Source: Clostridiales bacterium (GTDB lineage: Bacteria > Bacillota > Clostridia > Tissierellales > Sedimentibacteraceae). From it: DNA of 5,105 nucleotides. The notes below the pieces were generated by a model that was given only the letters and a program-made list of their open reading frames with translations, did no database searches and had not been told where the DNA came from. The DNA is taken from the NCBI GenBank assembly GCA_003483345.1, contig DMWH01000133.1, positions 1 to 5,105 on the forward strand. Direction: 5' to 3'. Made by a program: the position numbers and the translations under genes. Shown here piece by piece: positions 1 through 5,105 of the stretch. How positions within the stretch are numbered: position 1 is the first letter of the stretch; each line of letters opens with the position of its first letter.

Positions 1-758
1 GCAGCAGCAGCAACAATAGGACTTCCTTTGCTATTAGCGATATCAATTGCATTATAATAGTGTAGACCATTTGTGATAATTCCTTTTGCTGGAGATATAA
101 AGTAGTTAGATGCGATATTTATATAACCTTTTGTTGTGCTCGGAGTGGTGTTTACTATTTTTGGCATTTTACCATTTGGAATAAATAAGATATCTCCTAC
201 ATATATATCGCTAGCATTTGAAAGCTCATTAAAAGCAATTATTTCATTAGAAGTTGATTGATATTTCTTCGCAATAGAAGAAACAGTGTCTCCTCTTTCT
301 ACCATGTGTAAAAGTCCTTCGGTTGGTAAAATTATTAGTTTTTGACCTGGTTTAATAACAGTATTTTTGTTAATCTCGTTTGCAAGAAGAACTGTTTCGA
401 GCGAAATATTATATTTTTCAGCAATGCTTAATAATGTTTCCCCTTCTTTTACTAAATGGTAGATAATATCTTTTTTTAGTTTTTCTTCATCTGTTTGGGT
501 AAATTTTGTTCCAAAACTAATATTATTTACAAAGAGTGGAGAATTAATTGAAGATAGAACGATTCCATCTTCAATATTTATATCCTTAATAGGAGCCATT
601 ATTTCTGGCTGCAAACTGACAAAAGCCTTTTCGGGCAATTCTATTATTCTTTTGCTACTTGCAGCCGAAATATTAAAACTAGCGATGATTATACCCGCTA
701 ATAATAAAACTAATACTCTTTTTTTACGGAAAAATTTGTAAATTTTCCTTTTAATCAA
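1..758 (-). CDS. LysM-LysM-M23 peptidoglycan hydrolase, C-terminus cut by window edge
   Basis: Read on the minus strand from TTG at 758, 252 codons are visible and the frame continues past position 1. Residues 1-14 are basic, 15-30 are hydrophobic (VLVLLLAGIIIA), and a likely signal-peptidase site lies near A32/A33, so the protein is exported. LysM domain 1 spans about 99-144 (HLVKEGETLLSIAEKY, then PGQKL) and LysM domain 2 about 149-193 (HMVERGDTVSSIAKKY). LysM domains bind peptidoglycan glycan chains. Residues 211-252 begin an M23 (LytM/lysostaphin-type) zinc endopeptidase: GLHYYNAIDIANSKGSPIVAA, with H233 and D239 as probable metal ligands. The later HxH motif lies beyond the edge, so activity cannot be judged. 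The start is uncertain: the frame stays open upstream to a TAA at 819-821, the only other plausible initiators are weak (ATT at 798-800), and no good Shine-Dalgarno sequence is seen. Family assignment is firm; start and full length are not. Confidence 0.9.
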   Translation of the reverse strand, partial: MIKRKIYKFFRKKRVLVLLLAGIIIASFNISAASSKRIIELPEKAFVSLQPEIMAPIKDINIEDGIVLSSINSPLFVNNISFGTKFTQTDEEKLKKDIIYHLVKEGETLLSIAEKYNISLETVLLANEINKNTVIKPGQKLIILPTEGLLHMVERGDTVSSIAKKYQSTSNEIIAFNELSNASDIYVGDILFIPNGKMPKIVNTTPSTTKGYINIASNYFISPAKGIITNGLHYYNAIDIANSKGSPIVAAA

Positions 759-762
759 TGAA

Positions 763-782
763 TTTTGCCCACGGGGGGAAAA
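763..782 (-). promoter_or_regulatory. Possible 5'-leader hairpin / GC-rich patch before the M23 gene
   Basis: A GC-rich patch with a run of six G (773-778) stands out in AT-rich surroundings. TTTT (763-766) can pair with AAAA (779-782), and CCC (768-770) with GGG (776-778). This gives an imperfect 7-bp stem with one bulged base (767) and a 5-base loop, ending about 4 bases before the TTG start on the minus strand. It could shape translation initiation. The same bases read in the M23 frame give S-P-R-G-Q-N-S, so the patch could instead be coding if the true start lies upstream. It lacks a U-tract that would make it a terminator. Confidence 0.3.
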
Positions 783-821
783 ATCTTCTTTAGTACTAAT
801 ATTTTTATTACTTACTAATTA

Positions 822-843
822 TTAACAGATTAATTTTAACAGA
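822..843. repeat. Two direct copies of TTAACAGA, 14-base period
   Basis: TTAACAGA occurs at 822-829 and again at 836-843. The second copy overlaps the -10 hexamer of the leftward M23 promoter and the first covers its predicted transcription start. The placement would suit a repressor site, but 8-base repeats arise easily in AT-rich DNA and no regulator is encoded here. Confidence 0.3.
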
Positions 844-862
844 ATTCAGCCTTAAATGTCAA
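833..862 (-). promoter_or_regulatory. Sigma70-type promoter for the LysM/M23 gene
   Basis: On the minus strand a perfect -35 TTGACA (857-862) is followed after 18 bases by TAAAAT (833-838). TGT directly upstream of the hexamer gives an extended -10. Predicted transcription start is near 826, giving a leader of about 68 bases to the TTG at 758. This is the strongest promoter match in the window. Confidence 0.7.
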
Positions 863-890
863 GCAAAATATAGGTTTTTTATCATTTTTG

Positions 891-902
891 TGCTAATATA
901 AT
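891..902 (+). promoter_or_regulatory. Promoter -10 region for the rsmA operon (near-leaderless transcript)
   Basis: TATAAT lies at 897-902. An alternative extended -10, TGC followed by TAATAT, covers 891-899. The expected -35 position (about 873-880) holds only a T-rich stretch, so recognition would lean on the -10. The start of transcription would be about 906-910, only 6-10 bases before the rsmA ATG at 916, which leaves no room for a Shine-Dalgarno site and none is present. It is divergent from the M23 promoter, whose -35 ends 28 bases to the left. Confidence 0.55.
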
Positions 903-915
903 TTAAACAAAAAAT

Positions 916-1728
916 ATGAGTAATTTAGAAGAAATTAGAAAAATTTTAGATAAGTATGAAATTCACCCTAAAAAGTCTTTAGGTCAGAATTTTCTAATTG
1001 ATCAAAACATAATTAATAAAATTGTTGCGGTTACACAAATTAAAGAAGAAGATAATATTTTAGAAATAGGCCCAGGATTAGGACTTATCACAAAAGAACT
1101 TGATAAAAATTCAAAATCAGTTTTAGCAATTGAAAAAGATACTTTATTTACTAAAATTTTAAATGAATTTAATTTTAAAAATACAAGAATTATCGAGGCG
1201 GATATTTTAGAATATATCAAAAAAAATGATATATCTAATTATAAAATAATTGCTAATATTCCCTACTATTTAACTTCTAATTTAATTAGAAATCTTTTAG
1301 AAACACCTAATCAACCAAAAGAGATGTATCTTGTGATGCAAAAAGAGGTTGCAGAAAGAATGTGCGAAGAAAGAGGCAATATCTTATCTATTTCTGTTAA
1401 ATACTACGCAGATGCTAAAATTTGTTTTAGTATTTCTAGAAATTCTTTTTGGCCAAGTCCAAAAGTGGATAGTGCTTTAATTAGGATAATTCCTAAGAAA
1501 AAATATGAAGAAAGCGACAAATTCTTTTTTAAGGTTATTAAAGCTGGTTTTTCTTCGCCAAGGAAAAAATTAATTAATAATTTATCTCAAGGACTAAAAA
1601 TTAGTAAAGAAGAATTAGAAAATATATTTATTAAAAATAATATTTCTAAAGATATTAGAGCAGAAAATTTATTAATTGAAGATTGGAACAAATTAGTATA
1701 TAATTTCAGTAATGAAAATATATATTAA
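916..1728 (+). CDS. rsmA: 16S rRNA (adenine1518-N6/adenine1519-N6)-dimethyltransferase RsmA (KsgA)
   Basis: RsmA uses S-adenosylmethionine to dimethylate two adjacent adenines in the 3'-terminal helix 45 of 16S rRNA, a late step in 30S subunit assembly in the cytoplasm. The 270-residue length matches the family (E. coli about 273). Visible motifs in order: SLGQNFLID at 21-29, the SAM-binding LEIGPGLG at 49-56, the acidic ribose-binding E73 in AIEKD, EAD at 94-96, the catalytic NIPY at 114-117, MQKEVAERM at 141-149, FWPSPKVDSAL at 178-188, and GFSSPRKKL at 211-219 leading into the C-terminal RNA-contact domain. Every key residue is present. The ATG at 916 places the SLGQNF motif at the normal distance from the N-terminus. 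No Shine-Dalgarno site precedes it. The last 17 bases overlap the next gene in another frame, so rsmA heads the rightward operon. Confidence 0.97.
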   Translation: MSNLEEIRKILDKYEIHPKKSLGQNFLIDQNIINKIVAVTQIKEEDNILEIGPGLGLITKELDKNSKSVLAIEKDTLFTKILNEFNFKNTRIIEADILEYIKKNDISNYKIIANIPYYLTSNLIRNLLETPNQPKEMYLVMQKEVAERMCEERGNILSISVKYYADAKICFSISRNSFWPSPKVDSALIRIIPKKKYEESDKFFFKVIKAGFSSPRKKLINNLSQGLKISKEELENIFIKNNISKDIRAENLLIEDWNKLVYNFSNENIY

Positions 1729-4474
1729 ATTTTTTTTGTTATTTATATTAATTTCCATGGGCTTGGGAGTATCTTCTGATTTTGTTTTAGCAGGTTGTAA
1801 AACATATACATACACATATAATATTTATAAATGTTCTGGCGGTTGTGGAGACGCAAAAATAATAAAAGAAACTTGGGTTGGATGGGAATGTTGCAGATGT
1901 ACTGAGCATGGTATATGTCCTAAAATGCCTGATAGGTATCCTTATCTTAGTTCAGAAGTAATTGTATCGGTTGCAGAGCCTTGGCAGGTTTGTGTAGGAG
2001 GATCATATTATGAGCGTCCTAAAAGTAAGTGTGGAAGCAGTTCCACTTCAGGAACAAAGCCATATTTTGTATGTAGTGGAAATTGTTTAGATAATGTTTC
2101 TGGATTGAGATATTATAGTAATCCAAATTATCCAAAAAATCCGGAGCTAACAATAGATGGTTCTGAAGATTATCCTCAAACATGTTCTGAAAATATTACA
2201 AGTAATTGTATAGAGCCTAGTAACGATTCGACTAATGTGAAATCTCCGCTTAAGATTGATTGGGATGAAAATGCTTATTGGCAAAAAAGTGGAAGTTGTG
2301 GTAATTTTGGGTGCCCCGAAGGTATTACTGCCATAGGTCCACAATCATATAAATTGAGTCTTAAGGTAAGTGAAGAAGTAGACAATAAAGTTGTTAATTT
2401 AGTAAATCCTCCAACAAAGGCAGATAGCGAAACTTTTAGTGATTATATTTCTAAAAACTTTGATCAGGATACAAATGAGATTAAGGAAGGTTATTTCTAT
2501 AAAGTTCTTAATACTGATAGTCAGCCAAATTACATAGACAAGGGAACTTATAGATCTTCTGAATATAATTTTAGAGTAGATCATAACCCTTGTTGGCTAA
2601 AAAGCGGCCAAGAATATGATTTAACAATTCAAACATGCTGTAATCCTGATGGAACAGAATGTAATTCTGGATCAAACTTTAAATTTACAACTGCCTATGC
2701 TCCTGAACTAAAGTCACCTGAAGACTTAGATTGGGAAGGTTCTAATTATTCTGCATGGAATGCATGGCCTCAAATAGATAGTATAGATAAGCTTCCATTA
2801 AATAATGCGGATTATGAGCCATTTGATTGGGCTCTGCAAGCGCCAACCTCTGGCTTAAAAGTAACGCCACCTGTACTTCTAGATTGGTGTGATGTAGATT
2901 CTGGGAGATTAGAAAAAAGAGGAACTAATTCTTATAGTATTTTACCTAAAATATTTGAAACAAATCCAGAAACAAATGAAACAAAAAAAGTTTGTGCTTT
3001 TAACAAAGGTATAACAGATGAACTTTGCTATCACATTTCTAACCCTGTAACATTGAATTTATTTAGTGAATATTCAGATATAGATAATTACATGTTTATA
3101 AAAAACAGCAGGCATTCTTGGAAAGTGAGAGGGTGTCCTACAGTAATGGCAGGTATTTGTTCCACTAGACCATATAGTCAAGAATGGTATTTTGAAACAA
3201 GTGATGCCGATCTTGGGGAAAGCACGAATATTGTTCCAGCCGATGGTTCTTTTGTTGGGCTTCCAGTAAATATTTCTTGGGTTAATCCTTATGGGTATGT
3301 TTCAAGTATTTTTGAGTTTTATAAAAACGGAGCATTAATTGAAACAAAGGAATTATCTGCTTCAGGTATTTCATACAATGATTTAGATTTAAAAACAACT
3401 TATTCTTGGAGATTCAAAAATTGTACTGACAGATATTATAAGAATTGCGATGATTGGTCTCAATTGTATAAATTCACTATAACGGGTAATCCTCCTGAAT
3501 TAATTTCACCTAGCGGAGAAGTTATTCCTCCACTTAATTTTAAATGGAATAGCGTTCCTGGAGCTAGGTCATATATTTTTAAACTAGAGGGTGGGGGCAT
3601 TAATAAGGAAATTAAAACAAGATGGGATAATTTGAAATTAGAATATTCAGAAGACCTTCCTTTTAAGGTAAATACTGATTATAATTGGCAAGTTAAAACT
3701 TGTGCTGACATTGAGGGTAACAAATGCGGGGATTATAGCAATACATTAAGTTTCAAAATAAAGTTAGATGCTCCTACGGGACTAGAGCCTGAAAACAAGA
3801 CTTTGTCTTTATATGAGGACAGAGGATCTAATTTAAAATGGGGTGAAGTTAATCAAATAAAAACATATCAAATAAGTTTTGATTATACAAAGGGTGAGGA
3901 AGAAACTTCTAAATTTTGTGAAAGTTTAGATAAAAAAGAAAATATTATAAATAGCAATGAGTATTTTTTCTCTCCACAGTGTTTGGGAACCTATACATGG
4001 AAAGTAAGGTCTTGTTTTTCAGATAAATGTGATGATGGTACTTTTAGTGAATGGAGTGAATCTAAAAATTTTACAATATTTCAAAATATTAATCCTGAAA
4101 CAGGAGAAAAAGTTTCGGAAACGAATAACAACACGAAAAGTATTGTTCCTTGTGGAAGACCACTTGACGATCCAGAAACTCCTTGGAACGAAAGAGAGTC
4201 TTGTACAATTTCTCATCTTTTAATTATTTTACGAAATATCATTGATTTTGCATTAGGAAGACTTGTTCCTTTAATTATAGCTGGAAGTGTAGTCTATTCT
4301 GGAATTAAGTTTTTTACTGCTCTTGGAAATCCAAAGGTAATTGTTCAAATAAAGGATTTGTGGAAATATATTGGATTGGGATTACTTATTATCATTTTCT
4401 CCATAACAGCTATTGATTTTGTTTTAACTTTTGTTGGCTATAATGTTGGCGTATTTGGAAACTTTTTAAAATAA
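1712..4474 (+). CDS. Large secreted Cys-rich Fn3-like protein with C-terminal VirB2/TrbC-type pilin-like membrane domain
   Basis: The product has 920 residues. Residues 1-27 form a signal peptide with a hydrophobic core at 6-20; cleavage could follow VLA-27, or L-A-G-C at 26-29 could act as a lipobox. Residues 29-170 are Cys-rich (CxxxC, CCRC, CSGNC) and match no family I recognise. Residues about 171-789 hold five Fn3-like beta modules. A polar linker (790-812) precedes CGRP at 814, C831, an amphipathic stretch (833-848) and two membrane helices (about 851-871 and 887-909) joined by GNPKVIVQIKDLWK. That tail resembles VirB2/TrbC-like pilin proteins common in Patescibacteria. The basic loop predicts a cytoplasmic hairpin with the large domain outside. 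There are 34 Cys in all, suggesting many disulfides. ATG at 1712 is chosen because it gives the full signal peptide; it overlaps rsmA by 17 bases without a Shine-Dalgarno site, pointing to coupled translation. Function is unknown: a surface adhesin or pilus-like component is inferred. Confidence 0.85.
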   Translation: MKIYIKFFLLFILISMGLGVSSDFVLAGCKTYTYTYNIYKCSGGCGDAKIIKETWVGWECCRCTEHGICPKMPDRYPYLSSEVIVSVAEPWQVCVGGSYYERPKSKCGSSSTSGTKPYFVCSGNCLDNVSGLRYYSNPNYPKNPELTIDGSEDYPQTCSENITSNCIEPSNDSTNVKSPLKIDWDENAYWQKSGSCGNFGCPEGITAIGPQSYKLSLKVSEEVDNKVVNLVNPPTKADSETFSDYISKNFDQDTNEIKEGYFYKVLNTDSQPNYIDKGTYRSSEYNFRVDHNPCWLKSGQEYDLTIQTCCNPDGTECNSGSNFKFTTAYAPELKSPEDLDWEGSNYSAWNAWPQIDSIDKLPLNNADYEPFDWALQAPTSGLKVTPPVLLDWCDVDSGRLEKRGTNSYSILPKIFETNPETNETKKVCAFNKGITDELCYHISNPVTLNLFSEYSDIDNYMFIKNSRHSWKVRGCPTVMAGICSTRPYSQEWYFETSDADLGESTNIVPADGSFVGLPVNISWVNPYGYVSSIFEFYKNGALIETKELSASGISYNDLDLKTTYSWRFKNCTDRYYKNCDDWSQLYKFTITGNPPELISPSGEVIPPLNFKWNSVPGARSYIFKLEGGGINKEIKTRWDNLKLEYSEDLPFKVNTDYNWQVKTCADIEGNKCGDYSNTLSFKIKLDAPTGLEPENKTLSLYEDRGSNLKWGEVNQIKTYQISFDYTKGEEETSKFCESLDKKENIINSNEYFFSPQCLGTYTWKVRSCFSDKCDDGTFSEWSESKNFTIFQNINPETGEKVSETNNNTKSIVPCGRPLDDPETPWNERESCTISHLLIILRNIIDFALGRLVPLIIAGSVVYSGIKFFTALGNPKVIVQIKDLWKYIGLGLLIIIFSITAIDFVLTFVGYNVGVFGNFLK
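2222..4078 (+). repeat. Five diverged Fn3-like modules within the 920-residue protein
   Basis: The modules are seen at protein level only (residues about 171-329, 330-496, 505-590, 594-684, 687-789). Each has a Pro-rich entry, a B-strand ending in Trp (LKIDW 184, LLDW 392, NISW 523, NFKW 612, NLKW 710), an aromatic C-strand, and an F-strand of the type Y/S-x-W-x-V/F-x-x-C followed by a second Cys. Cys pairs are 309/317, 475/483, 571/579, 664/672 (all Cx7C) and 768/773 (Cx4C). In module 1 the F-strand Trp is replaced. Modules 1 and 2 carry long insertions with extra Cys (196/201, 294, 393, 428, 439). The Trp and Tyr pattern is Fn3-like; the family assignment has not been tested by profile search. 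Confidence 0.65.
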
Positions 4475-4482
4475 ATAATTAT

Positions 4483-5105
4483 ATGGAAAAAAATAAAAAC
4501 GAGAGAACAAAATATATATCAATATGCATTGCCTGTATAATTTTACTATCAGGTGTACTTTACTTTAGAATAAATGCTTTAACTAATATTGACATTAACA
4601 ATTCTGTTAGTAAAATTAGTTTTCCCAAAGAGTTAACAAATCTTACATTGCCTTATGAAATAAAAGCTACAGGCTATGAAACATTCGAAACAGAAGATAA
4701 AGATTTCAAAATTACATTTCCTAATAATTGGGATTTAAAAAATGGAAAAAGTCTGCTAAATGCAATGAGTGGTGGAGCTAGTAAGGCTGGGATAGAAACT
4801 GTATTTGTAGTTTACAAAATATCTGGAGTAAGCGGAAATATTAGTTTTTTAGTTGTTGAAGAAACCGACAAAACAGATCTAAAAGAAATTTTAAGTTTAA
4901 TGGGCATTAAAGTAGAGTTAGAGGAAGAAAAGGATGCGTTAAGTGAAGAAAACAAAGATGACGATGTTGTGGTTGGGGAAGATATCGAGAATTCAAACGA
5001 GGAGGAGGAATCTTTTACAAATGCTACGATTATTGAAAAAGCAGAAGACGCTTTGCTCTTAGAAATAATCTCAAAACAAAAAGAGGGGACACCCGTCCAT
5101 TCTTA
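4483..5105 (+). CDS. Membrane-anchored protein with acidic linker, unknown function, C-terminus cut by window edge
   Basis: The frame is open from ATG 4483 to the window end: 207 codons with no stop. The N-terminus is basic (MEKNKNERTK), followed by a hydrophobic segment at about 11-28 (YISICIACIILLSGVLYF), so it is a signal anchor or uncleaved signal with the rest outside the cytoplasm. Residues 66-143 look like a compact alpha/beta domain (DFKITFPNNWDL, then alternating strands VFVVYK and ISFLVVEE, then a helix to GIK). Residues 145-176 form a highly acidic linker with 17 Asp/Glu in 32 positions. A second segment, possibly helical, starts near 181. I recognise no family; the FxITFPxNW phrase is loosely like PsbP-type domains but too short to claim. 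It starts 8 bases after the preceding stop, without a Shine-Dalgarno site, so it is the third gene of the rsmA operon and a candidate partner of the secreted pilin-like protein. Confidence 0.75.
   Translation, partial: MEKNKNERTKYISICIACIILLSGVLYFRINALTNIDINNSVSKISFPKELTNLTLPYEIKATGYETFETEDKDFKITFPNNWDLKNGKSLLNAMSGGASKAGIETVFVVYKISGVSGNISFLVVEETDKTDLKEILSLMGIKVELEEEKDALSEENKDDDVVVGEDIENSNEEEESFTNATIIEKAEDALLLEIISKQKEGTPVHS

Noticed and set aside
1..12. Four GCA repeats as a microsatellite
   Set aside because: On the minus strand they encode the Ala run after PIV that is normal at this point of M23 domains.
770..772. GTG as alternative start for the M23 gene
   Set aside because: It lies in a different frame and meets a TGA after five codons.
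763..784. GC-rich patch as a Rho-independent terminator
   Set aside because: The stem is short and bulged, no U-tract follows on either strand, and no gene ends there.
1002..1220. Open reading frame on the minus strand inside rsmA
   Set aside because: It is antisense to a fully convincing rsmA, has no promoter or start context, and its product has no recognisable motifs.
2147..2584. Two short minus-strand open frames inside the large secreted protein gene
   Set aside because: They mirror the codon pattern of the real gene on the other strand and their translations show no domain or signal.
4019..4223. Overlapping open frames on both strands near the end of the large gene
   Set aside because: The continuous 920-codon frame covers this part with a coherent Fn3-like and pilin-like protein; the others are out-of-frame shadows.
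4678..4911. PsbP-type domain in the last gene
   Set aside because: Only a short FxITFPxNW-like phrase and a strand pattern suggest it, too little to name the family.
1..5105. UGA recoded as glycine (code 25 of some Patescibacteria)
   Set aside because: All four genes read through with the standard code, have no in-frame TGA, and both visible stops are TAA.
1..5105. tRNA, rRNA, CRISPR array or insertion sequence
   Set aside because: No cloverleaf-like segment, regularly spaced repeats, terminal inverted repeats or transposase motifs were seen.

Overview
The window reads as an ordinary chromosomal piece of an AT-rich bacterium. Candidatus Patescibacteria (CPR) is the best guess. The basis is the style of the proteins: a LysM-LysM-M23 cell-wall enzyme with an H-x5-D motif, and a very large secreted Cys-rich protein ending in a VirB2/TrbC-type two-helix pilin domain. 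This is inference from family resemblance; no rRNA or other taxonomic marker is present. The standard code fits: both complete genes end in TAA and have no in-frame TGA.

Layout: positions 1-758 (minus strand) hold the N-terminal part of an exported LysM/M23 peptidoglycan hydrolase that runs off the left edge. Positions 759-915 form a divergent intergenic region. It has a good sigma70-type promoter firing left (-35 at 857-862, -10 at 833-838) and a -10 element firing right (TATAAT at 897-902) so close to the rsmA ATG that the transcript would be nearly leaderless. A rightward operon follows: rsmA (916-1728), a 920-residue secreted protein overlapping it by 17 bases (1712-4474), and, 8 bases further on, a membrane-anchored protein with an acidic linker (from 4483, cut by the right edge). 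None of the four starts has a clear Shine-Dalgarno sequence, so the downstream genes may depend on translational coupling.

The most interesting object is the 920-residue protein. It has a signal peptide (possibly a lipobox), a Cys-rich head, five divergent fibronectin-III-like modules that mostly repeat a Trp...Cys-x7-Cys signature, a short polar linker, and a C-terminal CGxP...C plus two-transmembrane segment resembling the VirB2/TrbC-like pilins common in Patescibacteria. This suggests a large disulfide-stabilised surface protein built on a pilin-like membrane base. The next gene, also membrane-anchored with most of its chain outside, may be a partner. The divergent wall hydrolase fits a cell-envelope theme, but no functional link is shown by sequence alone.
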